A stretch of 64,000 nucleotides of DNA, from contig JAOPWM010000133.1 in assembly GCA_025965695.1 (NCBI GenBank), forward strand, positions 1 to 64,000. The letters are read 5' to 3'. The stretch is from Blastococcus sp. (GTDB taxonomy: Bacteria; Actinomycetota; Actinomycetes; Mycobacteriales; Geodermatophilaceae). The translations under genes and the position numbers were made by a program. Positions 23,361 through 32,338 of this stretch are shown here, piece after piece (position 1 is the first letter of the stretch; each line of letters begins with the position of its first letter). The notes beneath the pieces are model-generated. The model was not told where the DNA came from and made no database searches. It saw only the letters and a program-made list of their open reading frames with translations.

Positions 23361-24911
23361 ATGAGCAGCAGTGAGTCCGAGAGCCGAGCCGGCGCTCCCG
23401 AGCAGCACGACAGCGACACCTCACGTCTGCACCAGCTCGGCTACGCGCAGGAGCTGGCCCGGCACATGTCCGGGTTCTCGAACTTCGCCGTCTCATTCAC
23501 GATCATCTCGATCCTGTCCGGCTGCCTGACGCTGTACGGGTTCGGGCTGAACACCGGGGGCCCGGCGGTCATCGTCTGGGGCTGGCCGTTCGTCGGTCTC
23601 ATGACCCTGTTCGTCGGGCTGGCGATGGCCGAGGTGTGTTCGAGCTTCCCGACGGCCGGCGGCCTCTACTACTGGTCGGCGAAGCTGGCCAGGAAGAACT
23701 CCGCAGCCTGGTCCTGGTTCACCGGCTGGTTCAACTTCCTCGGCCAGGTCGCCGTCACGGCCGGGATCGACTTCGGCGCGGCCTTCTTCCTCAACGCCTT
23801 CCTCGACCTGCAGTTCGGGTTCGACGCGCGGCCCTGGCACACGATCCTGCTCTTCGGCCTGATCCTCCTGCTCCACGGCGCCCTGAACCAGTTCGGCGTC
23901 CGGGTGGTCGCGCGGCTCAACGACATCAGCGTCTGGTGGCACGTCGTCGGCGTGGCAGTCATCGTCGGCGTGCTGGCCTTCGTGCCGGACGAGCACCAGT
24001 CGGCGTCCTTCGTGTTCACCGAGTTCGTGAACAACACCGGCTGGCAGTCGAGCCTCTACGTCGCCCTGATCGGACTGCTTCTCGCGCAGTACACGCTGAC
24101 CGGTTTCGACGCGTCCGCGCACATGACCGAGGAGACCAAGGACGCCTCGGTCGCGGGGCCCCGCGGCATCGTGATGTCCATCGTCGTCTCCATCGTGGCC
24201 GGCTGGATCCTGCTGATCGGCCTGACCTTCGCCATCCAGAGCTACGACAGTGCGACGGGCACCGCGACGGGTGTGCCGCCGGCGCAGATCTTCATCGACG
24301 CCGTCGGCAACACGGGCGGCAAGTTGCTGCTGCTCATCGCCATCGGCGCGCAGCTGTTCTGCGGCATGGCCTCGGTGACCGCCAACTCGCGGATGATCTA
24401 CGCCTTCTCCCGCGACGGCGCGCTGCCCGCCTCCTCCTTCTGGCACCAGATCAACCCGCGCACGCGGACGCCGACCAACGCCATCTGGCTCGCCGCCGGC
24501 GGCGCGTTCGTGCTGGGGCTGCCGTACCTCTGGAACGCCACGGCCTACGCCGCCGTGACGTCGATCGCCGTGATCGGCCTGTACATCGCTTACGTGCTGC
24601 CCACGTTCCTGCGGCTGCGCCAGGGCGAGGAGTTCGAGCGCGGGCCGTGGCACCTGGGCCGGTGGAGCCGCCCGATCGGCATCATCGCCGTGACGTGGGT
24701 CGCCTTCATCACCGTGCTGTTCATGCTGCCGACCACCAGCCCGGTCACGCTGAGCTCCTTCAACTACACGCCGCTGGCGGTGCTGGCCGTCCTGGGCTTC
24801 GCCGGCATCTGGTGGCTGGTGTCGGCGCGCAACTGGTTCACCGGCCCGAAGGTGCAGGGTTCCCCGGAGGAGCTGGCCGCGGCGGAGCGGGAGCTGGAGA
24901 GCCTTGCCTGA
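23361..24911 (+). CDS. APC-family amino acid/polyamine permease
   Basis: A 516-residue integral membrane protein with about 12 helices. HQLGYAQELARHMSGFSNFA and SFPTAGGLYYWSAKLA are typical of the amino acid-polyamine-organocation family, eukaryotic-like GABA/choline permease branch (GFDASAHMTEETKDASVAGP). The ATG at 23361 starts after a weak AAGG. Its stop overlaps the TTG start of the ligase gene by 8 bases. It is the presumed importer for the amine or amino acid processed by the downstream enzymes. Confidence 0.89.
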   Translation: MSSSESESRAGAPEQHDSDTSRLHQLGYAQELARHMSGFSNFAVSFTIISILSGCLTLYGFGLNTGGPAVIVWGWPFVGLMTLFVGLAMAEVCSSFPTAGGLYYWSAKLARKNSAAWSWFTGWFNFLGQVAVTAGIDFGAAFFLNAFLDLQFGFDARPWHTILLFGLILLLHGALNQFGVRVVARLNDISVWWHVVGVAVIVGVLAFVPDEHQSASFVFTEFVNNTGWQSSLYVALIGLLLAQYTLTGFDASAHMTEETKDASVAGPRGIVMSIVVSIVAGWILLIGLTFAIQSYDSATGTATGVPPAQIFIDAVGNTGGKLLLLIAIGAQLFCGMASVTANSRMIYAFSRDGALPASSFWHQINPRTRTPTNAIWLAAGGAFVLGLPYLWNATAYAAVTSIAVIGLYIAYVLPTFLRLRQGEEFERGPWHLGRWSRPIGIIAVTWVAFITVLFMLPTTSPVTLSSFNYTPLAVLAVLGFAGIWWLVSARNWFTGPKVQGSPEELAAAERELESLA

Positions 24912-26268
24912 CGCGCGCTTCCCCGTGCTCACCGTCGAGGACCTCCGTCGTCAGGTCGAGTCCGGTGCCGTGGACACGGTTCTCGTCGCGATCACCGACA
25001 TGCAGGGCCGACTGCAGGGCAAGCGCCTGCACGCGCGGTACTTCCTGGACGTCGTCCTGGAGCATGCGACCGAGGGCTGTAACTACCTGCTCGCGGTGGA
25101 CGTCGACATGAACACCGTCGAGGGCTACGCGATGTCGTCGTGGTCGAGCGGCTACGGCGACTTCGTGATGCAGCCGGACCTGTCCACCCTGCGGCCGGTG
25201 CCGTGGCAGGAGGGCACGGTCATGGTGCTGGCCGACCTGCAGTGGGAGGACGGCACCCCGGTCGTCGCCTCGCCGCGCCAGGTGCTCGCCCGGCAGACGG
25301 CGCGCCTCGCCGAGGCCGGGATGGCGGCCTACGTCGGGACGGAGCTGGAGTTCCTCGTCTTCCGCGACACCTACGAGCAGGCGTGGACCGCCGGTTACCG
25401 GAACCTCACGCCGGCCAACCAGTACAACGTCGACTACTCCATGCTGGGCACCGCGCGGATCGAACCGCTACTGCGCCGGATCCGCAACGACATGACCGGT
25501 GCCGGCCTGGTCGTCGAGTCGGCCAAGGGCGAGTGCAACCTCGGCCAGCACGAGATCGCCTTCCGCTATGACGAGGCGTGCCGGGCGTGCGACGGCCACG
25601 TGATCTACAAGAACGGGGCGAAGGAGATCGCCGCACAGGAGGGCGTCGCGCTGACGTTCATGGCGAAGTTCGACGAGCGCGAGGGCAACTCCTGCCACAT
25701 CCACTGCAGCTTCCGGGGCACCGATGGCTCCATGGTGATGGCCGACGGTGACGGCATGTCCCCTCTGGGCAAGTCGTTCGTCGCGGGCCAGATCCGCTAC
25801 ATGCGCGAGCTGACGCTGCTCCTGGCGCCGAACATCAACTCCTACAAGCGCTACGTCGAGGGATCGTTCGCCCCGACGGCGCTGCGGTGGGGCCGGGACA
25901 ACCGCACCTGTGCGTTCCGGCTGGTCGGACACGGCGCCTCGCTGCGGCTGGAGAACCGCATCCCGGGCGGCGACGTGAACCCCTACCTGGCCACGGCGGC
26001 CGTGATCGCCGCCGGCTTCGCGGGTATCGAGGAGGAGCTGGAGCTCGAGCCGGCGTACGAGGGGAACGCCTACGGCGACCCCGACGCCCCTCGCGTGCCC
26101 ACGACCCTGGCCGAGGCACTCGACCTGTGGCGGGGCAGCGATTTCGCGCGCCGTACATTCGGCGACGACGTGGTCGAGCACTACGCCAACATGGCCGCCG
26201 TGGAGCTGGCGGCCTTCGGCAGGTCGGTCACCGACTGGGAGCGCTTCCGGGGGTTCGAGCGGTTGTGA
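24904..26268 (+). CDS. glutamine-synthetase family ligase (gamma-glutamyl-amine synthetase-like)
   Basis: A 454-residue ATP-dependent ligase with GS beta-grasp and catalytic domains. Visible are ITDMQGRLQGKRL, the metal-site Glu residues in GTELEFL and GECNLGQHEIAFRY, His in GNSCHIHCSF, NSYKRY, and RLENRIPGGDVNPYLA. The lack of the canonical GlnA adenylylation loop and the permease/ALDH context point to gamma-glutamylation of an amine (putrescine, ethanolamine or similar) rather than ammonia assimilation. The start is TTG at 24904, overlapping the permease stop by 8 bases. The stop overlaps the aldehyde dehydrogenase start (GTGA). Confidence 0.88.
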   Translation: MPDARFPVLTVEDLRRQVESGAVDTVLVAITDMQGRLQGKRLHARYFLDVVLEHATEGCNYLLAVDVDMNTVEGYAMSSWSSGYGDFVMQPDLSTLRPVPWQEGTVMVLADLQWEDGTPVVASPRQVLARQTARLAEAGMAAYVGTELEFLVFRDTYEQAWTAGYRNLTPANQYNVDYSMLGTARIEPLLRRIRNDMTGAGLVVESAKGECNLGQHEIAFRYDEACRACDGHVIYKNGAKEIAAQEGVALTFMAKFDEREGNSCHIHCSFRGTDGSMVMADGDGMSPLGKSFVAGQIRYMRELTLLLAPNINSYKRYVEGSFAPTALRWGRDNRTCAFRLVGHGASLRLENRIPGGDVNPYLATAAVIAAGFAGIEEELELEPAYEGNAYGDPDAPRVPTTLAEALDLWRGSDFARRTFGDDVVEHYANMAAVELAAFGRSVTDWERFRGFERL

Positions 26269-27659
26269 GCAGCACGTTGACCGTGGACGTCACGTCCTAC
26301 GACGTCGTCAACCCGGCCACCGAGCAGGTGATCACGACTGTCCCCCTGGCCGGGGTCGCGGAGACCGACGCCGCCGTCGCGCGGGCCAAGCGCGCGTTCG
26401 ACTCGTGGCGGCTCGTCGCGCCGGCCGACCGCGGGCGACTGCTGCGCCGGTTCGCGGAGCAGGTGGAGAACCACCTCGAGGAGCTCGCGCAGCTCGAGGT
26501 GCGCAACGCCGGGCACACCATCGGCAACGCACGCTGGGAGGCCGGCAACGTCCGCGACGTCCTGACCTACTACAGCGCCGCCCCCGAGCGGCTGTTCGGC
26601 CGGCAGATCCCCGTGGCCGGCGGCGTGGACATCACGTTCCACGAGCCGCTCGGCGTCGTGGGCGTCATCGTCCCGTGGAACTTCCCGATGCCCATCGCCG
26701 GCTGGGCGTTCGCCCCGGCCCTGGCGGCCGGCAACACGGTGGTGCTCAAGCCCGCCGAGCTCACGCCGCTGACCGCGATGCGACTGGCGGAGCTCGCCCT
26801 GGAGGCCGGGCTCCCCCAGGACGTCCTGACCGTCCTGCCGGGCAAGGGATCGGTCGTCGGGCAGCGGCTCGTGGAGCACCCGGACGTCCGCAAGATCGTC
26901 TTCACCGGCTCGACCGCCGTCGGCAAGTCCGTGATGGCCGGCTGTGCCCACCGGGTCAAGCGGCTGACGCTCGAACTCGGCGGCAAGAGCGCGAACGTGG
27001 TCTTCGCCGACGCCGACCTGGAGAAGGCCGCGGCCACCGCGCCCTACGCCGTCTTCGACAACGCCGGGCAGGACTGCTGCGCCCGGTCCCGGATCCTCGT
27101 CCAACGTTCGGCCTACGACCGGTTCCTCGAACTGCTGGAGCCCGCCGTCAAGGGCCTGCGGGTCGAGGACCCGTCGTCCGAGACAGCGGAGATGGGGCCC
27201 CTGATCAGCCGGAGCCAATGGGACCGGGTCGCGTCCTACGTGCCGGACGACGCGCCGGTTGCCTTCCGCGGCAGCGCGCCCGACGGCCCCGGGTTCTGGT
27301 TCCCGCCGACCGTGCTCGCGCCCGTGGACCCGCAGGACCGCGCGGTCACCGAGGAGATCTTCGGTCCGGTCGTGGCGGTCGTGCCCTTCGAGGACGAGGC
27401 GGACGCCGTCCGGATCGCCAACCAGGGCGAGTACGGCCTGTCCGGCTCGATCTGGACCCGCGACCTCGGCCGGGCGCTACGCGTCTCCCGCGGTATCGAG
27501 GCGGGCAACCTGTCGGTCAACAGCCACTCGTCGGTGCGCTACTCCACGCCCTTCGGTGGCTTCAAGCAGTCCGGGCTGGGCCGCGAGCTCGGCCCGGACG
27601 CGCTGCACTCGTTCACCGACGAGAAGAACGTGTTTCTGTCTACCGAAGGGGAAGCGTGA
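26265..27659 (+). CDS. aldehyde dehydrogenase family protein
   Basis: A 464-residue NAD(P)-dependent enzyme. Visible are the substrate/cofactor loop VGVIVPWNFPM, FTGSTAVGKSVM, the general base Glu in LELGGKSANVVF and the catalytic Cys271 in GQDCCARSR. The C-terminal EIFGPVVAVVPFEDE and PFGGFKQSGLGRELG are standard. The GTG start overlaps the ligase stop and its own stop overlaps the SDR start, both by 4 bases. In context it should oxidise the aldehyde formed from the gamma-glutamylated amine. It is slightly short at the N-terminus compared with 480-500 residue relatives but complete in motifs. Confidence 0.89.
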   Translation: MSSTLTVDVTSYDVVNPATEQVITTVPLAGVAETDAAVARAKRAFDSWRLVAPADRGRLLRRFAEQVENHLEELAQLEVRNAGHTIGNARWEAGNVRDVLTYYSAAPERLFGRQIPVAGGVDITFHEPLGVVGVIVPWNFPMPIAGWAFAPALAAGNTVVLKPAELTPLTAMRLAELALEAGLPQDVLTVLPGKGSVVGQRLVEHPDVRKIVFTGSTAVGKSVMAGCAHRVKRLTLELGGKSANVVFADADLEKAAATAPYAVFDNAGQDCCARSRILVQRSAYDRFLELLEPAVKGLRVEDPSSETAEMGPLISRSQWDRVASYVPDDAPVAFRGSAPDGPGFWFPPTVLAPVDPQDRAVTEEIFGPVVAVVPFEDEADAVRIANQGEYGLSGSIWTRDLGRALRVSRGIEAGNLSVNSHSSVRYSTPFGGFKQSGLGRELGPDALHSFTDEKNVFLSTEGEA

Positions 27660-28438
27660 GCGAGCAGGTAGTGGTGCGCCGGCTGGTCGACCGGGTCGCG
27701 GTGGTGACCGGCGGGGCAAGCGGCATCGGACTGGCGACCGCCCGCCGGTTCGCCACGGAGGGGGCTCACGTCGTCATCGGGGACGTCGATCCGGTGAGCG
27801 GCAAGGCCGCCGCGGATGAGGTCGGCGGGTTGTTCGTCCAGGTCGACGTGACCTCGCCCGAGCAGGTCGACGCGCTGTTCCAGGCCGCTGTCTCCACGTA
27901 CGGCGGACTGGACGTCGCCTTCAACAACGCGGGCATCTCGCCGCCCGACGACGACTCGATCCTCACGACCGGTCTGGACGCCTGGCGCCGCGTGCAGGAG
28001 GTCAACCTCACCTCCGTGTACCTCTGCTGCAAGGCGGCGATCCCGCACATGCAGGCGCGCGGTCGTGGCTCGATCATCAACACTGCGTCCTTCGTCGCGC
28101 GCATGGGCGCTGCGACGTCGCAGATCTCCTACACGGCGTCCAAGGGCGGCGTCCTGGCGATGTCGCGGGAGCTAGGGGTGCAGTTCGCGCGGGAAGGCAT
28201 CCGCGTCAACGCGCTGTCGCCGGGACCGGTGAACACCCCGCTGCTGCGGGAACTCTTCGCGAAGGACCCGGAGCGCGCCGCCCGTCGCCTCGTCCACATC
28301 CCGATGGGCCGGTTCGCCGAGCCGGACGAGATCGCCGCCGCCGTCGCCTTCCTGGCCTCGGACGACTCCTCGTTCATGACCGCGTCGGAGTTCCTCGTGG
28401 ACGGCGGCATCAGCGGGGCCTACGTCACGCCGCTCTGA
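27656..28438 (+). CDS. short-chain dehydrogenase/reductase (3-oxoacyl-ACP reductase-like)
   Basis: A 260-residue intact SDR: cofactor loop VVTGGASGIGLA, GDVDP (NAD-preferring acidic residue), NNAGIS, Ser in INTASFVA, Tyr and Lys in YTASKGG, and C-terminal SEFLVDGGISGAY. The GTG at 27656 overlaps the aldehyde dehydrogenase stop by 4 bases, so it is the last gene of the coupled operon. It could supply an alcohol or amino-alcohol oxidation step, since no amine oxidase is encoded in the operon (inference). Confidence 0.88.
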   Translation: MSEQVVVRRLVDRVAVVTGGASGIGLATARRFATEGAHVVIGDVDPVSGKAAADEVGGLFVQVDVTSPEQVDALFQAAVSTYGGLDVAFNNAGISPPDDDSILTTGLDAWRRVQEVNLTSVYLCCKAAIPHMQARGRGSIINTASFVARMGAATSQISYTASKGGVLAMSRELGVQFAREGIRVNALSPGPVNTPLLRELFAKDPERAARRLVHIPMGRFAEPDEIAAAVAFLASDDSSFMTASEFLVDGGISGAYVTPL

Positions 28439-28712
28439 CCCCTCCGGCGGGGAGGTGCCGGCCCGGGGCGTCGGATGACCACGGTCTCGGGCGGCTCCGG
28501 CGTTCAAGGCCCGGCTCGCCGGGTACGCAGACAATGCCGGCAATCGCCCCATCGGGCGCCGGCCCCGACCGACAGAGCGGGAGTTCGGGACATTCGCTGC
28601 GTCGCGGTGTTCCAGCCGTTGCGACCCGCGGTCACGAATGACGAGCGTGAGGAACTGCTGGCGGAGCCGCCCCGCGAGCACACAGCGTTGCTGATCGAGA
28701 GCGAGTGAACCG

Positions 28713-29084
28713 GTGGACGAGAAGGCCTTCCATGCCGCCGTTGCCGAGCGTGCCGGACTCTCCAAAGAGGAAGCGCGGGACCTGACCCGGGCGACCCTGG
28801 AGGGGCTCGCCGGCCAGATCAGCGGCGGGGAGGTCCAGCAGCTCAAGGTGGCGCTGCCGGACTGGCTCGCGCCGCACCTGCCCCGTCATGACGGGCGGGC
28901 ACACCCGAAGCAGCTGACCGAGTTCGTCCGGGAGCTCAGCCGGAGGACCGGGCTGAAGGAGGAGGAGACCCGAGCCGGCCTGAGAGCGCTTCTGACCGTG
29001 CTGCACGAGGCCATGGACCGCAGGCACCTGGATCACGCGCTGTCCCAGCTCCCCAAGGACTACCGCCAGCTCGAGGCGGCCTGA
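28713..29084 (+). CDS. DUF2267 domain protein
   Basis: A 123-residue all-helical protein matching DUF2267. It has two copies of a helical pattern: FHAAVAERAGLSKEEARDLT...LPDWLAPHLP, then LTEFVRELSRRTGLKEEETRAGLRALLTVLHEAM. The GTG at 28713 is the best start though no strong ribosome site precedes it. The family is common in actinobacteria and proteobacteria, often near stress genes. Its function is not known. It stands alone, convergent with the glycan cassette to the right. Confidence 0.85.
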   Translation: MDEKAFHAAVAERAGLSKEEARDLTRATLEGLAGQISGGEVQQLKVALPDWLAPHLPRHDGRAHPKQLTEFVRELSRRTGLKEEETRAGLRALLTVLHEAMDRRHLDHALSQLPKDYRQLEAA

Positions 29085-29098
29085 AGGCGGCCGGCGGC

Positions 29099-30088
29099 TC
29101 AGAACCGGCGCGGGCCGGAGTCGCCGGCCCGCGGTGCGGCGGCCAGGTCGGCACGCAGCCACTCCACCGTCTCGGCCAGTCCGGTCCGCAATCCGGTCTG
29201 CAGCTCCCAGCCCAGCAGCTGCCGGGCCCGCGCGGCGTCCAGGGCCGATCGGTGCAGCTCTCCGGGTCGGGCAGGCTCCATGCGGGGCTCGTCGGGGGCG
29301 CCGCAGAGCCCGGCCAGCTCGGTGTGCAGCTGCCGGACCGAGGTCTCCACTCCCGTACCGATGTTGAGCCGCAGTCCCTCCACCGGTAGCTCGCAGGCCA
29401 GGAGGAAGGCGGCGGCGACGTCCTTGACGTACACGAAGTCCCGGGTCTGGCTGCCGTCGCCGTAGATGGTCGTCGGGAGCCCGGCCAGCATGCGCGCGGA
29501 GAACAGCGAGATCACCCCGGCCTCACCGGCCGGATCCTGGTGCGGGCCGTAGACGTTCGCGAGCGCCAGCGCCGTCCACCGCAGGCCGTGCAGGCGATGG
29601 AAGGTCTGCAGCCACAGCTCAGCGGCGGCCTTGCTCGCTGCATAGGGCGATTCCGGAGCAATGACTGCCGACTCCGCGACCGGTGGCGGAGTGGCCGACC
29701 CATAGATCGAGCCCCCGGAGGACGCGAAGACCACCTTGCCGACATCTGCCTGGCTCGCCGACTGGAGCACGGCGACCGTGCCGACCACGTTGCGCAGCGC
29801 GTCCTGGACCGGGTCGGCCACGGAGGCGCGGACGTCGATCGCCGCGGCCAGGTGGCAGACCACCTGGACCTCGGCCGCCCGCAACGCCGATGCGAGCACG
29901 GGATCTGCGACGTCCGCCTGCAGCAGGTCGATGTCGCCGGCGACGCCGTCCAGGTTGGCTGCAGAGCCGGTCGACAGGTCGTCGACGACGAGCACCCGAT
30001 GGCCGGCCGCGGCCAGCGCCGCGGTGACGTGCCCGCCGATGAAGCCGGCACCGCCGGTGACCGCCACCGGCACGGGTCGCCGGGTCAC
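29099..30088 (-). CDS. NAD-dependent epimerase/dehydratase (extended SDR)
   Basis: A 329-residue sugar-nucleotide-type enzyme: cofactor loop VTGGAGFIGGHVTAAL, VDDLSTGS, HLAAAIDVR, SSGGSIYG and the catalytic Tyr and Lys in SPYAASKAAAE. The GTG at 30088 overlaps the stop of the methyltransferase by 4 bases. It is the last gene of a five-gene minus-strand operon. UDP-glucose 4-epimerase-like or dehydratase activity is plausible; the exact sugar is not predictable. Confidence 0.88.
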   Translation of the reverse strand: MTRRPVPVAVTGGAGFIGGHVTAALAAAGHRVLVVDDLSTGSAANLDGVAGDIDLLQADVADPVLASALRAAEVQVVCHLAAAIDVRASVADPVQDALRNVVGTVAVLQSASQADVGKVVFASSGGSIYGSATPPPVAESAVIAPESPYAASKAAAELWLQTFHRLHGLRWTALALANVYGPHQDPAGEAGVISLFSARMLAGLPTTIYGDGSQTRDFVYVKDVAAAFLLACELPVEGLRLNIGTGVETSVRQLHTELAGLCGAPDEPRMEPARPGELHRSALDAARARQLLGWELQTGLRTGLAETVEWLRADLAAAPRAGDSGPRRF

Positions 30089-30756
30089 CGGGGCGCCCGG
30101 CCGACCAGCAGGTGGTGCGGATGCACCCGGCCGCGATCCAGGCGACGCGCTCGGACGTCCTCCAGTCCGGCCGCGACCAGCCAGCGGGCCCGCTCGTCAG
30201 GATCGGTGAACACGAACTCCGGCGATCCTTCGGTGATCTTCAGGATCCGGACCGACAGCGCCTCCTGCATGGCGTTCCACCCGGCCTTCCAGCGGGGCCG
30301 GGTGGCCATGTCCTTGACGACGAGCACCCCACCCGGGGCCAGCACCGACGCACAGGATCCCAGCAGCGACCGCTGAGCCGCCTCGTCGAGCAGGTAGAGC
30401 ACGTCCACCAGGACGACGGCATCCCACGGACCCTCCGGGACGGAGCCGGACTCGCCGACCGCGAAGTCCAGTCGGCCGCCGGTGAGCGGCTCGGCCGCCG
30501 CTGCGACCGCGATCTTGTCCGCATCGATGTCCACCCCGTGCACCTGCAGTCCCGGCGAACGTCGGGCCAGATACCCGCTGAACAGTCCGTGTCCGCAGCC
30601 CACCTCGAGCACCCTGCCCTTGGACGGGAGCACCTCGACGACCGGCGGGAACGGGCAGGTCAGCCAGCGCACGAGCACATGCAGGCGGTCCCCGAGCGGC
30701 GCCTCCCGGTAGGCGCGGAGCGCCGCCCGCGCCGCGGCATCGGGCCGGCGACTCAT
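30085..30756 (-). CDS. class I SAM-dependent methyltransferase
   Basis: A 223-residue enzyme. Motif I is VLEVGCGHGLFSGYLA, followed by VHGVDIDADK (acidic residue binding the SAM ribose) and WDAVVLVDVLYLL. The ATG at 30756 overlaps the deacetylase stop by 4 bases (ATGA). Residues about 150-205 (MATRPRWKAGWNAMQEALSV) may form the substrate lid. Set in an operon with glycosyltransferases and a sugar epimerase, it probably methylates a sugar or lipid intermediate (inference). Confidence 0.87.
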   Translation of the reverse strand: MSRRPDAAARAALRAYREAPLGDRLHVLVRWLTCPFPPVVEVLPSKGRVLEVGCGHGLFSGYLARRSPGLQVHGVDIDADKIAVAAAAEPLTGGRLDFAVGESGSVPEGPWDAVVLVDVLYLLDEAAQRSLLGSCASVLAPGGVLVVKDMATRPRWKAGWNAMQEALSVRILKITEGSPEFVFTDPDERARWLVAAGLEDVRARRLDRGRVHPHHLLVGRAPR

Positions 30757-31592
30757 GCGGCCGCCGCCACGTCGGCGAAGGTGCCCAGCCGCCAGCCGAG
30801 CCGCTCGACCATCGCCCGGGTCGACGGCGACGTCAGCATGGCCAGCTCGTCGGACCAGCGGTATCCCCAGCCGAACCGGGCGAGGTCGGGCTCCCCCGCC
30901 TCGCCCGGATGGCTGTTGACCTCGGCCGTCACCGCACCCCCGTCGGTGAGCTGCTGCAGCGCACCGGCGAACCGCTCGCCGTCCAGATGCCCTGCTTCGT
31001 CCAGCCCGGCATAGGCGTCGGTGGTGACCAGCGCGGCCCGGTCGAGCCGGCGCCGGAGCCGTCGGGCCAGCAACCGCACCCCGGTGCCCACCGGCCCACG
31101 TCGCCGGCTCCCGGGCAGCCGGACGCAGCGAATGCCGGCCTCGCGGGCCAGGTCCACCACGACGGCGGCGACCGCGGGCCACAGGTGCGTGTGCTGGTGG
31201 GTGTCCAGGTGGGTGACCGGCACCCCGATCCCCCGGACCCGGTCCAGCTGGGCGCGGAACTCCCGGGCGACGTCGTCGGCGTCTATCCGCCCGGCGGCCC
31301 CACGCGCGACCACGGTCCGGTAGGAGAGCGGGAAGCGGCCCTCCCGGTCGACGAGCGTGGGCACCTCGCGGGCCGACAACAACGGGCGGTCCTCCCCCAC
31401 GATCGCCAGGTGGGCGCCGAGGGCCAGGTCGCCGGCCTCCCGCACGGTGGTCGCGGCCTGCTCGAATGCCGTCCCGACGGCGAGCACCGACGTCGAGGTG
31501 ACCACGCCGTGGGTGTGCGCGCGCCGGACGGCGCGGCAGACCCCGGGGGTGAGGCCCATGTCGTCGGCATTCACCACCAGCAGGCGGCTCAC
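30753..31592 (-). CDS. ChbG/HpnK (YdjC-like) family deacetylase
   Basis: A 279-residue metal-dependent carbohydrate or lipid deacetylase. Visible are the metal-binding Asp pair in VNADDMGL, early His in RRAHTHGVVTSTSVL and the HLDTHQHTHLWP motif carrying further ligands. The GTG at 31592 overlaps the stop of the GT2 gene by 4 bases. Relatives remove N-acetyl groups from chitooligosaccharides or act in hopanoid glycolipid maturation (HpnK). In this operon it likely deacetylates an amino-sugar intermediate. Confidence 0.87.
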   Translation of the reverse strand: MSRLLVVNADDMGLTPGVCRAVRRAHTHGVVTSTSVLAVGTAFEQAATTVREAGDLALGAHLAIVGEDRPLLSAREVPTLVDREGRFPLSYRTVVARGAAGRIDADDVAREFRAQLDRVRGIGVPVTHLDTHQHTHLWPAVAAVVVDLAREAGIRCVRLPGSRRRGPVGTGVRLLARRLRRRLDRAALVTTDAYAGLDEAGHLDGERFAGALQQLTDGGAVTAEVNSHPGEAGEPDLARFGWGYRWSDELAMLTSPSTRAMVERLGWRLGTFADVAAAA

Positions 31593-32338
31593 CGGGCGAC
31601 CGGGGCGAGTCGGGCCAGCTCGGCCCGCAGCTGACGCATCTCCTTGAGCATCCGGCGGATGACGGCCAGGGAGGACAGCGTCGAGACCCCGCGGGAGCGG
31701 GGGAAGTAGTCCACGCCGATCTGCACGATGTGGAAGCCGAGCCTCTGGGCCCGGATGACCAGCTCGGCGTCGATGAACGAGCCTTCGCTGACCGGCCGGG
31801 CGACGTCGAGGACGCGCCGACGGACCAGCTTGAACGCGAAGTTGATGTCCCGTACGCGGGTGCCGAAGGTCACCTGCACCAGGGAGTTGTAGACGAAGGA
31901 GTAGACGGCGCGGCGAGGTCCCTCGCCGGTGCGGTCCAGCCGGTAGGCGCTGACCATGTCCGCCTCGTAGTGACGCAGCACCCGCAGGGCCCGGCCCAGC
32001 TCGAGCATCTCGAAAGGCAGGTCGGCGTCGGTGTAGAGGATGACGTCGCCGCGCACGGAGTCGAACCCGGTCTTGATGCTGCCGCCCAGCCCGCGATTGA
32101 CCGGATGGTGCACCACCCGGATCCGGGAGTCGGCCGCGGCGAGGGCATCGGCGATCTCGGGCGTGCGATCGGTGGAGCAGTCGTCGACGATCACCAGCTC
32201 GTACGCGGCGATCTCCCCGACACCGATCAGCCGTTGACACTCCTCCTCAGCGGCGCGCACGGCCCGCTCGACGTAGTCCTCCTCGTTCCACATGGGAAAG
32301 AAGATCGACAGCAGGTCGACCTTGGCCGACTCGTTCAC
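31589..32338 (-). CDS. family 2 glycosyltransferase (dolichyl-phosphate-mannose-synthase-like)
   Basis: A 249-residue cytoplasmic GT-A enzyme: SIFFPMWNEEDYVERAV, VIVDDCSTDRTPEIADAL, GLGGSIKTGFDSV and the metal site YTDADLPFEM. No C-terminal membrane helices are present, as in DPM1-type enzymes that charge polyprenyl phosphate. The GTG at 32338 has GGAGG four bases upstream and overlaps the stop of the mannosyltransferase-like gene by 4 bases. It probably makes a lipid-linked sugar donor for the neighbouring GT-C enzyme (inference). Confidence 0.87.
   Translation of the reverse strand: MNESAKVDLLSIFFPMWNEEDYVERAVRAAEEECQRLIGVGEIAAYELVIVDDCSTDRTPEIADALAAADSRIRVVHHPVNRGLGGSIKTGFDSVRGDVILYTDADLPFEMLELGRALRVLRHYEADMVSAYRLDRTGEGPRRAVYSFVYNSLVQVTFGTRVRDINFAFKLVRRRVLDVARPVSEGSFIDAELVIRAQRLGFHIVQIGVDYFPRSRGVSTLSSLAVIRRMLKEMRQLRAELARLAPVAR

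Noticed and set aside
23493-24932. Minus-strand open frame opposite the APC permease
   Set aside because: The antisense text has no motifs and is disordered in composition, while the plus strand is an unmistakable permease.
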